Source of the DNA: Coix lacryma-jobi var. lacryma-jobi
Taxonomy: Eukaryota; Streptophyta; Magnoliopsida; Poales; Poaceae
Assembly (NCBI GenBank): GCA_009763385.1
Contig: CM019825.1
Coordinates: 23,824,278 to 23,888,277, forward strand
Reading direction: 5' to 3'
DNA: 64,000 nucleotides
Positions within the stretch are counted from its first letter, which is position 1; every line of letters starts with the position of its first letter. The translations under genes and the position numbers were made by a program. Shown in pieces: positions 22,234 to 34,129 of the stretch. The notes under the pieces are model-generated. The model worked only from the letters and a program-made list of their open reading frames with translations. It had not been told where the DNA came from and did no database searches.

Positions 22234-25200
22234 CACCCTAGTGTCAAGCACTGCATTAGGAACTTCATTAGCTACTAAAGGAGCATAAGCAATGCATTGC
22301 ATCATTGCATGTGCATATGAGTGCTTGTTGCCTTTTGTTTATTTATTTGGCTTTCTTTATGTAGAGGATTTAAAAATGGTTTTCAGAAAAAGTGTCTTAT
22401 ATGAAGGTTGTAGAGAAAAATGTTTTGAGCAACTTTTATGTTGGGTCAAAACCTAGTTTGGAGTTTTTGAAACTGTTTTTGAGTGGTCAAAGTTTGAAAG
22501 AATTTGGAAAAAGAAAAAGGAAAACGTTTTTTTTTTCCCGGTGCCACCCCTTTCGGCCCATCTGGCCTTTCGGCCCAGCTCGCGTGCGCCGGCCCGCTCC
22601 CAGCTCGCCCGCGTGCCGCGCGCAGCCGCGCGCTGTCGCCGCTGACACTCACGCCTCGCGTACGCCGGCCGCAACCGCCACGTGGCCGCCGTATCCTGCC
22701 GAGGATCCTCGCCGGCCACTCCTCGCTCGATCCTCTCTCACCCGAGCACGCAACTATCTCCCCCGGCCACTCTCCGCTCGCCTCGCCTGCAGCGCCCCCG
22801 CTCGCCGTGCACGGCAATCGCCCGCGCTGCCTCGCCGACCGCTCCGCCGCCGTGCCCCTCACGACCACCGGCCGGTCAAGCCGATCAAAACCCCGAGCGC
22901 ACCGGCACTCCCCCTCCCCTGCCATTCCAGCTCTCCCGCTCTCACTCCCCTCTCCCTCTCCTCAGCTCCCACAACGCGCAAGCATCCGACCACTTCTTGC
23001 CGACCGATCAACCACCATCACTCCCCTCCGCCCGTTCCCGGCCACAAACCCGCCGCACCACCACCAATCCCTCTCGCCAGCCTCTATTCCGCCTACACCG
23101 TGCACACGCCGTGCGCACGTTGTCGTCCCCGACCAAGCCCCATCGCCGCCGGAGGACGAAACGCCCCCTTCGGTTCGTCGTCGCCACCGCAGAGCCCGCA
23201 ACGTCGTTCCCCCCGACACGACCTCCAGCGTCTACCTCCTTCGCCGTCAAGCATCATCAAGCCAAGGCAAGGTGAGAACACCACCTAGCTTCAACGCTAT
23301 CGCTCTCTCCCACCCCTTCTCCCGGCTGAGCGCCATGGCCGTCCGCCGCGGCCATGCACAAGGCCAAGCTCCCCTGGAGCCATCCAAGCCAAACCGACCC
23401 ACTCACGTAGCTCCCTAGGGTTCACGAAGCACTGCGCACGCGCCAATTTCTCCGGCGACCGCCGGACACGGCCAAGCCGAGCCTCACCGCCGCCACCGTC
23501 CGCCATGGCTCGTCGCGGCGAGCTACGGTCACCCTCTGGCCAAACCAACACCACCGCTGGATGCGCCTCGTCGAGACGAGTCTATCGAGCCTAGCCTCTC
23601 CGCCGGCGACCTCACCGTCGACGAGCTTTCGTCGGTCAACCATTCTCCCTGTTTTCCGTCTCGCCCGAGAGCCTCCGAGCCAGGCCTCGGACGGGCGATT
23701 GCCTTTCCGTCTCGCCCGAGCCCCCGAGCCAGGCCTCGACGGGCGATTGCCTTTCCGTCTCGCCCGAGCCCCCGAGCCAGGCCTCGGACGGGCGATTGCC
23801 TTTCCGTCTCGCCCGAGCCCCCGAGCCAGGCCTCGGACGGGCGATAGCCTTCCGTCTCGCCCGAGCCCGAGCCAGGCCTCGGACGGGCGTTGTTTCCGTC
23901 TCGCCTCGAGCTAGGCCTCGAGCGAACCCTCGGGCACTCCTCGTTCGAGCCGGGCCTCGAGCGAACACACACGCCTACCCGCGGGCCCCGCGCGTCAGCA
24001 CTCGCTGGTCTATGGACGGGGTGTACGCAAGCCAGGCGGGAGATTTCAAATGTTTTCTTTTAGGGTTTTATTTTCCAGAGATGCTTGTTATTTTGGGTAG
24101 CACGTTTTACAAATCCAAATGGAGTGCTTTCAGTTTTGCTAGTTTGTTTATGAGTAGATCTATCTTGGAAAAATATAAAAGTATTTTTGGTAGAAGTTTA
24201 TTTACTGTTTTCTTTTATTCCACTGTATATGCTTTTGCTAAGATAAATGGTTATATATGTTTTCTGGTTGAGATAATTCTTGGAAAATTTTGTGTAGGTT
24301 TATTATCCTGTTTTACACCTGTGAAAAATATGTGATGCACTGTTTATGTGGAAAAATTTCTGTATGGTTTAAAGTCTGTTTAGCTGATTTCTTGGAAATA
24401 AGGTTAAGGTGTTTTATATGTCAAAATAAAATATGGGAAATTTTAGTCTCTGTTCAAGACGTTCAAGCTAAGAAAAATGTAGCATGATCTGTTATGTGAA
24501 GAAATCTGAAGTTGTTTTGCAAATGTGCTTTTCTGTTTTCCTTGGAAATTCATGTAAGAAATAATGTAATGTTCTGTTCATGGAACTTTCTTGATAAGCA
24601 TAAAATGTGAAGGAAAATCTGGGAAAAAAATATAAAATAGAGTTGTGCACCCTTTTACAGTAGGGTTGTAGTTCAAAGTACCTTTTGAGCAGTTTATTTG
24701 TTATTTTCGCATCTGCAGTTTGTATTTTATTTTTGGCTGAAATTTGTTCAGTGGAGTCCAGCAACTGTTGTTTGCCTGCTGGAATTTTTGTGGATTTTTC
24801 TGAGTCCAGAAAAGTGCACTTGCAGTTCAAACCTAAGTTTCTTTTGAATCATTTATTAATCATCGCATACAATAGGATCGACCCTTCCGGAGCCCGAGCA
24901 GGAGCCAGAAGCAAACGCCGAGCAGCAGATTCGGAGCTCCAGCAAGCCGAGGAAGTCGACCCCGCCAGCAACACTAACTTGCCCGAGTGCCCTCCCACGA
25001 GGCCTCGGTCTTCACCCAAGGCAAGCCCCGGAGCATATTAAGCCTCCTATCTTTGCAATTAAGATTACTTGAGTCCTTTTATATTGTGATGCATTAGGTT
25101 TAGGAGTTGGAATGAATCCTACTTGCTGCATTACCATTCCTTGGTTATTGATTAATATCTACCTTGTTATCCTGTTATTTAATTACAATGTAGAATTGCT

Positions 25201-25991
25201 TAGCCTGCTTAATAAAAGTGGTAGTTAAGGATGTTTCCGTAATACCCGGATGGGTATTTACCGGATCACGGTTGGCTATATTTGCTATCGTGGAAAAGAA
25301 CCTGAGTAGTAATGAAATACGGTCAACGGGATGGCAGGGCACAAGTTCGGAAACTTGGGGCAGTCCATCCGTTGGATCGTGTAGGTTTGTATCGATGTTG
25401 GCCCTCGTTCATTTTTGAACGCGCCTTTTACTTAGGGATATGTTGTGTGCTGTAATCATCGACCCAAAGCCGGTTAGAAGCTGTTCGGGCCGGTCTCAAC
25501 CCGTGTCGTGCCCTCTAGTATGGAAATTGCGATCTGCCGCGTGAGGCCATCGCCAGGTTCCAATTGGGCGGTTGTGACGGAACGGCCCTAATCTCATGGC
25601 CCACAGGTCCCTGTCAACCTCTGACAGCCGTTCCCATGTTCCACTTAATTAAGACTGTCCATCACTGGGCTACATCAGCGCCCAATGTCCGCAGGATCAT
25701 CTCACAATTCGGTTACAGCATTGCATACTTTTACAAATAATATCGGAGTAAAGAGCGGAAGACTTAAGTAACAATAGTTTTACAAAGCAGGGTTCCAAAT
25801 AGAAATTATGGTGCAGTTATTACAAACCAAGTTCTGATAATAGAAATAGACATAGGCAACATAGTGAAGAACAACAAAGATACTTATAATCACCCAGCCC
25901 GAGGGTGTACAACTATTCTTCGGCCTCATCGGCCTCTTCCTGGACGATGGTCATACAGTAGGGTGCAAGACACATCGGGGACTCTGTCATA

Positions 25992-26042
25992 CCTGCAGCA
26001 TGGGTAACAAACCCTGAGTACTGGGGTACTCAACAAGACTTA
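25992..26042 (-). promoter_or_regulatory. Donor-hairpin-acceptor block in solo LTR C
   Basis: On the minus strand GTAAGTCTTGTTGAGTACC opens a 51 nt block that ends GCTGCAG. The stem GAGTAC/GTACTC (26016-26021 with 26026-26031) is identical to that in element B, while the loop differs in sequence and length. Confidence 0.5.
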
Positions 26043-27829
26043 CCCGACTAAAGAAAAGGGAGAAGACTCAGGAATGAGAGGCTTAGGGTAGTCAAGGTAA
26101 GGCTTAAGCAAGATCAGGTATTTTGCAGAAAAGCATTTTGTAAACCTTATTTTGGAAAGATTCGGTACTCCTCAATTCTTCATCGTTCATGATTCATTTT
26201 ACATTTCAAAACATACCTAGTTGAGAACCACTCTCCGTTGACAGTCAGTGACCAAGTCTCCATAACCGAGGAGCAACGTTAATCCGGATAAATAATACTC
26301 AGCTGAGGATCCCTATCCACACTGCATATGTAGCACCCAAGCTTGCATATGCCAACTCGTCTACCACGATTCCTCCAAGATTGGACCGGTCCTACTCCAC
26401 CCGGAAGTACAGTACACCACTCCTTTCCAGGTGCGACGACCACGTGGGTACATGCTACTTCCGCCATCTCTCCACTCCCAGTGCGCGGTTGTCGGTCCCA
26501 ATCAAGGATTTCTCGGAGCCAGAGCTTTCCGAAGTATGTGAATAGTTACAAGTCTTGACCAGCAGGCCCCCATACGGATGGTCCCTAATTTTTCCAGCCA
26601 GAACTATACCTTGGTTATATCTCACCCAAGCGTAATAGTCCCGTCAGTTTTTCAACCCTGTCCCGGTCGGTGTCAACTGTTGAGTCCCGGACTACAACAT
26701 GACGGCACCGTACGCTCGGACAACCTCTCCTCGCTATTGACTAGGTATGGATCAGATACCTAGCCAACAGCCGGGGAGTAAGACCAAATTCCCATAAACA
26801 TTCCTTAAGTGATCACCCTTTTGAAATTGGTATTTTATTGCAAAGTCTAATTCAATAAGCATTGCTAAGCATTTTTCAAATACTTTTGAAAAGCAGGTAT
26901 CGGGTGTATCAGTGGTCAAGGTGGATAGTGCATCAATTAGGATAGCACACAACTCCTATAAACCTAATGCAATAATTTAACTCAAAAGCATTTAAGGAAA
27001 TCATTTTATAAATTCAAGGAAAGGGTTAAATGCACCGGGGCTTGCCTTGAAGAGCAAAGAGGGTAGGCTCGAAGGCGGCGGAGCAGTTGTCGGAACTCGG
27101 GGTAGCCTCGGGGACAGGTTCGTCGGCGGCTGCCTCGATCTTGACTCCTTCTTCGGTGACTATACGAATGCAATGATGCATGCACATGAGTATGCTAGCA
27201 TGAACAATGCAAAACAGGGCATACAACATGAACCCTAATCACCTTTTTTTCTATTTTCCTAAATTATTTAAAAAGGTCATTTTATGAAGTTGCTCCAAAA
27301 ATTACCAAATTAATCACATAAGTTCATTATGGTGTAGATAGATGGCAAAACAAATTTCATAATTTTTGGAGGTCATTAAGGTGCTCAAATAATTCCAGAC
27401 ATTAATTAACAAAAGGCACTATTTAACAATTAAAGATAAATGCTCAAAAAAATCAACTTGTTCCAAAAGACTTCAAAAATTCATCAGAGACTAAACATGG
27501 CATAGGAAGCTCACAAAAATTTATCTCATGATTTTTGGAGTTATAAATAATTTTCTAAAAATCCGAAACTATCCATTTATTAATTAAAAGAGGGATTTTA
27601 CATTTTTAAATTCTTGCAGAAAAGTCAAGTTTCATATTTTTATAAAATACTACACAGTGCAAGGAGCATACCATAATTTTATCAGGATTTAAGGAACAAC
27701 AGATTAATTCACACAAAAAAAAAGAAAACAGAACACTATTCACATCTTTCAGAAAAAGAAAAAGAGCACTGTGCTCCTTCTATGCAGGGCTCGGCGAATC
27801 GCGCGGGGCTCGGGCGAATCGCGCGGGGC

Positions 27830-28010
27830 TCGGGCGAAACGGAAACGACTGCTTCGTCCGAGGCCTGGCCCGGAGGCTCGGGCGAGACGGAAGGCATGTG
27901 TTCGCCGAGGCCTGGCTCGGGCGAAGCGGAGAGCATGCGCTCGCCGAGGCTTGGCTCGGGCGAGACGGAACGCAAGCGTCCGTCCGAGGCCTGACTGGGA
28001 GGCTCGGGCG
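27830..28010 (-). repeat. Diverged minisatellite in solo LTR C
   Basis: Four or so irregular units with GAGGCCTGGCTCGGGCGA-type cores. They are the reverse complement of the element B 49 bp unit, at an equivalent place in the LTR. Confidence 0.6.
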
Positions 28011-30341
28011 AAACGGAGTGGAAGCAGAGACCGGAGGCTTCGGGTGCTTACCACGGGTCGGAGGCAGGGCTCGGCTGCTTCGAGGGAGCGCGGTTCGCGG
28101 GCGTGCTCGAGGGTGTGGCTCGGGAACGTGCTCGAGGGTGAGGCTCGACACGTGCTCAAGGGTGAGGCTCGAGGGTGAGGCTCGAGGAAGGAGACGACCG
28201 CGGCGGCACTCCGGCGATCCGGCGATCCTGCGCAACACACGAGACCGCAAGGGCCTGGTTAGAGTCGCGCGGAGCCAAGGAAGCTGACACAGGGGTCAAG
28301 GGAAGATGATCGTGGCCGGAGAGGTAGTATTTGACGAACCCGAGTTCACCGGTGTTCCGTCGGAGTTTGGGAAGATGGGGTTACGCCGGGCGATTGGAGG
28401 CGGGGAAGGTGAAATTGAGGGGTGGGAAAGCTTCACGAGCTCAAGGCGGAGCTTTCGGGCTAGGTGGTTGAGCGGCGGGAGCTTCGGAGTGGTCTGGCCA
28501 CGGTGGCGGGGTGAGTGCGGAGCTCCGGCTCCGGCGGGCCTTTTATAGCCGCGGCCAGGGGACGGTAGAGAGCACGGGATGGTGTGGATGAGTTCGGACG
28601 AGGCGTGCGCACTCGATTGCGAGCCGGTGGGAAGGACGGCGTGCGCGCAGGGGCCGGGTATGCATTCGCCGGCGACGGCCACGCGGCGGCGTCGTGCTGG
28701 GAGCAGTGGGGGACGGGACGGAGGTCAGCGCTTTGCGCGTGCGGGTGCGGCATGATGGCGCGGGCGCAGGCGACAAGTCGGGGGCGGGCGTGCGGCTGCC
28801 AGGCGCGCGTGGCGCAGGCGGCGCTGGCGCGCGGCCACGGCCGGGGCCCCCTAGCTGTAGGTTGAAGATGAACAGGGCTAGGTCTTAGGGTTTGACTATG
28901 GGCTGATCTCTGTATCTTGCAAATTACTCCCAAAACTTGAACTGAGCAGCAAAAACTCAAAACACCAAAGTTGTGCAGAAAAAGGAGATCTACAACTTGC
29001 TTTTTGGACCAACCCCAAATTTTGAATAATTTTTGAATTACAAAAAGAGGGATAAAATCCAGGGTTTGGAAATCAGGGTTTTGCAAAGGGATTTGAAATC
29101 TGATTTTGGTTCTTGAACTTTGGCCAACACAACAAAACTTCAAGACATCCAACTGAACAAGAATTACACAAAGCTAGGCACAGAGGTGAAATTACCATTT
29201 TTGCCCTTATAGGAAGATTTGGGCTTTTAGGGTTTTTGAAAAGAGATTGCTACACAAGTACTAAGCAAACATAAATGCAAGGCAAGGATGATTAATGACT
29301 AATGATGATGGCATGTCAGGTTAATTACAGTTAAACACCAGAGGTGTTACAGCGGTCCGTGCTTGAACCGCGACGATTACCACCACGAACAAGCGTCGAG
29401 CGGTTGCCCAATGCATGGACCCGACGGGGAAAGTGTGGGCTGGTATTAAAGGTCTTTCATCAGCTGGTTTGGAATTCGATTCGAGTCGCCGTCTCCCCCG
29501 GTTAGTGGGAAACTATGGCGAGCTTCACCACGATACAACTCCATGTAATGATTAAAGGTTCAACTAAAATGTGGATAAGTCAACTGGATATGGTTATATT
29601 ATTGATTGGTAGATTCAAGTGAGTGCTCTAGTACAGGTGAAAAACCTAGAATTAAGGAATAGGTCTAAAAATGGCAGCTCATCTTTATCACTAATTACTT
29701 CCTATCTGAACTTGAGCTTCTCGCAACTAAAAGATCCCAGCTCCACCCAAAAAGGCCTTGCATACCCTTGGTGTCTTTATTTTCAGTTGGACGGGTAAGT
29801 CTAGCTGAGTACATTCCCGTACTCAGGGTTTATCCCGTTTGTTGCAGATGGCCAGGTCTACTTTGGCTATTGTAAGCACTGCCTCTACCCGGTGGAAGGT
29901 GATGAGGAGTAGGCCCAGGGCAGGGTCGTCCAGAAGCTTCCCTTTTTCTTTTGCTGGTCTGAGACTGTTAGTGGCACATTATCTGAAAAAGGGAGGAGTG
30001 AGTCGTGTTGAGTGGATTTATCAAACAAGGTTTTATTTGGACCACATGTGTAGTGGTCGTGTTTCAAACTATTTCAGCTTCCGCACTTTTAAAATTCGGT
30101 TTGTAATAACTCTGTTTTAAATTCGTACTCTAATGTTAAATTCGGTTTCTTTTCCGCTGTGTTGTATCTTTACGAATGTGATCCTTGAACAATGCGATCC
30201 TGTATGATGTATGGTGTTAGAAATCCTTCGTGATTTCCGGACTACCGGGGTTATATGGGTTCAAGTATCAGTCGAAGTCAGACGAATTTGGCTAAGATAA
30301 TACTTGAGCTCTTATAATCAGGACGGTTCCGCCACAACGTC

Positions 30342-30798
30342 CGCACCCGGGATGGAGGCCACGCTTCAAGAACGCCCCAACAGCAACCCCCACGTCGGCT
30401 ACAATGTCTTCGACAAGACAGGGTTCCTACCCTTCCCCGTATTGGGTACCGTACGCCCCGACACCTGTAATACCCTTGTGTAACCCTGGCCTCCCCTTGC
30501 TCTATAAAAGGGGACACCAGGGCCCTCAGTCCATGGTTACAGACACGTTAGAACTCACATACGCCCGCACACACGCACACTCGAGTCCGGACTCCGGTCC
30601 ACGCTCATTGAGCTTGTATTCGCCCCTGTACGAGCACTTAGGTGCAAGTAATACAAGAACCTCCTCCCCCGCTGGACGTAGGGCCTTCTTTGCCCGAACC
30701 AGGATAAATCCTTGTGTCATCTTGCATCACCATCCAGGAAGAGAGCACGCGATCATATTACTCGTTGGTGTCGTACCCCCAGGTTCGAAACACCGACA
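30342..30798 (+). mobile_element. Element A 3' LTR, second part
   Basis: Continues the interrupted LTR from CGCACCCGGGATGG to the end GAAACACCGACA. It contains the promoter (TATAAA at 30503-30508) and a transcribed R/U5-like part. Confidence 0.8.
30503..30508 (+). promoter_or_regulatory. TATA box in the element A LTR
   Basis: TGCTCTATAAAAGGGGACACC is a strong plant TATA context. It lies about 295 bp from the LTR end, which fits the U3/R border. Confidence 0.75.
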
Positions 30799-32486
30799 CA
30801 TATAGATCTTTATTCTCTTAACATGTTTAAGCATATCGGTTGCTTATCTGTCCTAAATGTTTCTTTACGTATATCTTAGCCGCTTTGCTTTATATCTTTA
30901 TCAATGCCTTCATGCAATCTTTTGGGAGTTGACTTTGTAGTCAATGTCCTATAAATAATGGCTATATCAGAGCCGTATAACTTGGAACTGTCTGGCACCA
31001 AACCGGCAGGTTCCACAATTTGACAACTTTTTCTTCTCCTTGTCAATTACAGGTCAAATTGACTGGCACGTCCGAGATCGCTCTCACCCAGATTCGGCAC
31101 CGCCACCTTGTGAAGGTCCAGGAGGTCAAGACCCTGCTCTGTACGCCCTCTGAGGACCGTGTTGCGAGTGTGTTGGCGCTCTCGACCAGATTTTTGCGCC
31201 AACAGTTTTGATCATCATCATATTGTTGTCAACCCACTCATATGACCTGTATATGCCTGCGTCGTGCCTTCGCGTCGGTCTAGTATGTTATCGCTATGGA
31301 CTCATGTTATTCATCCTTGCCTGCCCGTGCCATCGTGCCGACTACTTCTGCATGTCCTCGCTATCAACAAACTTGTTATCTCGTATCTATCTGTTTTCAT
31401 CTTCGATCAAATCTCTCCCCTCTAGGTGCACCTCGTGCAAAGAACGAAGGACGAGCTACGTGGATGACACCGCGACGCCAAGACCTAGATGCCAGGCACG
31501 ATGAACTATGGTTAGTTAAACGTTCATCTTTTCCAATCCCTGATCCTGCTTGCCGATCATGGTGTTCCAAACTTGGAACGCGTAGACCAAGGTCATTTTC
31601 GACCTTTGGACACTCATGCACACACACACACGACCGGCCCAAGCCAAATCGAACCTCCGGTGTTCCAAGAACACCGGCGTGTTATTGACCGCCCCGGAAG
31701 TATGCCCATGACCAAACCATGACCACGATGTGTTTAGACCAAATGGAACGAACCCTAGTCGACATGCTCGACGAAAAGGTAATTCTATTCTCATCTTTGA
31801 CCGTAGGATGCCCCCTGATGGAAACCATAGCTTATGACAATTGAGGAGACCCCGTGACCCTATATACGGCCACCATGACCCATTGGGACCCTTGTTATCT
31901 TAATGTCGACCTACCAAGCCCCCTGGAAAGTCTCTTATTTATTTGTACTCATGTTGTACTTCGTTCTTACGACCACCTGTATATGCACTTGTGATACAGG
32001 ATCCATCCAATCACATGCTATGGGAATGTGCTACTCCACTTATTTGGTTTCATGTGTATTTGTGTCGCTTTATGGTCCTTATCGTTGTATGGATGGATGG
32101 ATGTGTGTTTGTCTGTGTGCCAAGCCTCTAAGCTGGCTGAGGGATCATACCTTGTTCGGACGTTACAATCGCGAGACCCGTCTCGCCATGGTCGTGATGC
32201 CGAATGTAACACGACCCTTGTTAGTGTATCTTGTGGTCGCGAGTACATCTCGCCATGACCATGGAGCTACGCTCTTTTTCACTTATATAAACATGCTTTA
32301 TAAATGCTTCTTTGTGCACAAACTCTTGTATGCTTGTACCCATTGACCATTGCATATCTTGATTCTCGCGATAACAACCGCACCGCTATGAATCTACGAA
32401 TCTAGAAACAACCGCACCGGTCAGGTACCCTACGAGTAGTTTGTGCACTTGCATCTTATATTGTGCCACTCCTTCCAATACCTTGT
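30799..32486. other. Unassigned sequence right of element A
   Basis: No coding region or family recognised. It has a TATA-like CCTATAAATAAT at about 30949, a microsatellite (CA)n at about 31618-31632, and a perfect hairpin CCGGTGTTC-CAA-GAACACCGG at 31657-31677. Its composition and lack of ORFs would fit LTR or other repeat remnants into which A inserted. Confidence 0.4.
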
Positions 32487-34129
32487 CTTCTACCATGACG
32501 TGTGTGTTGGAAAGAATGAATCTTTGACTTATATATTTGTACTCTTGCTATTCCTTTTGTTAGCAAGGCTATGGTCTATGTTATATCTCAGAATGTCGCG
32601 CGTCGACCCGATCGACCACCTAAACACATTTTTCTAGAGATGTGCTTGAGAACATGGCATAGATGTGTTGAGCTAACCCCGCTCTTATCAGTAACCCTAA
32701 GCCTTGGTTCCCGACGTACTGTGTCGTGTGGATCGAGAGAACTATAGATCTCCAATCCTTTTGCGCTACCGCTTTTGCCATAGCGGGCAAGCCAAGGAAC
32801 CTTGGAATCAAGTCACAATGGTGTTAATCGTTCGTATGATCAATTGACCTTTGGGATAAGGCTACAAGAGCCAAACTCCGTCGTTCTTTACTCATTAGGC
32901 CCGTCCTCCGATTTCCGCCCCTTTAAATGATGACCAAATCGAAGGATGTGAGCCATGGTGTTTGCTAAGGATAGGCCTTCGTTTGAACCCTATGTCATAA
33001 AGTTGTATTGGCTTGGCCAAGACTTAAACTTGCAAACCACCACCTTGATCCTAGCTCGAGGAAATTGGACAACCGCCAAGAGAGCTAAACCTTGTGTATT
33101 TTAGTGACTCGTTGGTGTTAATGAATCTTCCTACGACCTGCTGTCTTTTCAATTATGGTGTGAGTGTTCTCTTGCCTTGTGTGTCGTTTCGTGAAGTAGC
33201 ATATGATTGGACCTAGAGAGCATGGACGACAACAAGGACTACAAGATGGAGTCAACTCAGGAGGAGACGACCTCGCTAATGGAACACCAACAAGGAATAA
33301 TTAACCACTTCTACCATGACGTGTGTGTTGGAAAGAATGAATCTTTGACTTATATATTTGTACTCTTGCTATTCCTTTTGTTAGCAAGGCTATGGTCTAT
33401 GTTATATCTCAGAATGCCGTGCGTCGACCCGATCGACCACCTAAACACATTTTTCTAGAGATGTGCTTGAGAACATGGCATAGATGTGCTGAGCTAACCC
33501 CGCTCTTATCAGTAACCCTGAGCCTTGGTTCCCGACGTACTGTGTCGTGTGGATCGAGAGAACTATAGATCTCCAATCCTTTTGCGCTACCGCTTTTGCC
33601 ATAGCGGGCAAGCCAAGGAACCTTGGAATCAAGTCACAATGGTGTTAATCGTTCGTATGATCAATTGACCTTTGGGATAAGGCTACAAGAGCCAAACTCC
33701 GTCGTTCTTTACTCATTAGGCCCGTCCTCCGATTTCCGCCCCTTTAAATGATGACCAAATCGAAGGATGTGAGTCATGGTGTTTGCTAAGGATAGGCCTT
33801 CGTTTGAACCCTATGTCATAAAGCTGTATTGGCTTGGCCAAGACTTAAACTTGCAAACCACCACCTTGATCCTAGCTCGAGGAAATTGGACAACCGCCAA
33901 GAGATCTAAACCTTGTGTATTTTAGTGACTCGTTGGTGTTAATGAATCTTCCTACGGCCTGCTGTCTTTTCAATTATGGTGTGAGTGTTCTCTTGCCTTG
34001 TGTGTCGTTTCGTGAAGTAGCATATGATTGGACCTAGAGAGCATGGACGACAACAAGGACTACAAGATGGAGTCAACTCAGGAGGAGACGACCTCGCTAA
34101 TGGAACACCAACAAGGAATAATTAACCAC
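32487..34129. repeat. Tandem duplication of an 821 bp unit
   Basis: Copy 1 is 32487-33307 and copy 2 is 33308-34129. Both run from CTTCTACCATGACGTGTG to CAAGGAATAATTAACCAC. They differ by about eight substitutions, mostly transitions, and no indels that I saw. No domain is recognisable in either copy. Confidence 0.9.

Larger units (their letters stand above)
25573..29351 (-). mobile_element. Element C: solo LTR of a related Tekay-type family
   Basis: The insert of 3779 bp is flanked by the 5 bp duplication GCGGT (25568-25572 and 29352-29356). On the minus strand it starts TGTAACACC and ends GGCCGTTCCGTCACA, closely paralleling the ends of element B's LTR. It also shares a diverged form of the CCCGAG/GGCCTCGG minisatellite (about 27830-28010) and the donor-hairpin-acceptor block (about 25992-26042). 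No internal domain, PBS or PPT is present, so an original element was reduced to one LTR by recombination between its LTRs. ORFs seen in its GC-rich part (about 27770-28890) show no recognisable domain. Confidence 0.88.
11386..30336 (+). mobile_element. Element B: Tekay-type chromovirus with LTRs of about 4.3 kb
   Basis: The 5' LTR (11386-15723) and the 3' LTR (22229-30336, less a 3.8 kb insert) both begin TGTGACACCC and end TTCCGCCACA. A 5 bp target duplication ACGTC flanks the element at 11381-11385 and 30337-30341, inside element A's LTR. The order is PBS, extra ORF, gag, protease, RT, RNase H, integrase with chromodomain, PPT. Long LTRs and a C-terminal chromodomain fit the Tekay/Del clade. 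The coding part is broken by about a dozen one-base shifts. Before deletion of the insert the element measures 18951 bp; without it about 15.2 kb. Confidence 0.9.
22229..30336 (+). mobile_element. Element B 3' LTR, interrupted by solo LTR C
   Basis: Begins TGTGACACCC and ends TTCCGCCACA like the 5' copy. Without the insert at 25573-29356 it is about 4.3 kb. Compared with the 5' LTR it differs by scattered substitutions and many one-base indels, often in homopolymers. The minisatellite (23657-23910) and the hairpin block (29807-29824) are both kept. Confidence 0.9.
1..30798 (+). mobile_element. Element A: Tat-lineage Ty3/gypsy retrotransposon, 5' part outside the window
   Basis: The gene order gag end, protease, RT, RNase H, second RNase H, integrase is Ty3/gypsy. 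The second (archaeal-type) RNase H, the antisense gene after pol, and an LTR that starts TGTCGGGGG and ends CACCGACA point to the Tat lineage (RIRE2/Grande-like). The 5' LTR and most of gag lie to the left of the window. The 3' LTR is split by element B at 11386-30341. The five bases after the LTR (30799-30803, CATAT) would be the TSD, but the partner cannot be seen. All pol domains are frameshifted, so this copy cannot encode its own proteins. Lineage assignment rests on architecture and motifs, not on a tree. Confidence 0.85.

Noticed and set aside
25573..29351. A host gene in the GC-rich part of the insert (open frames at 27736-28888)
   Set aside because: The insert has LTR termini, a 5 bp target duplication and LTR-like conserved blocks; the open frames reflect the minisatellite and GC content.
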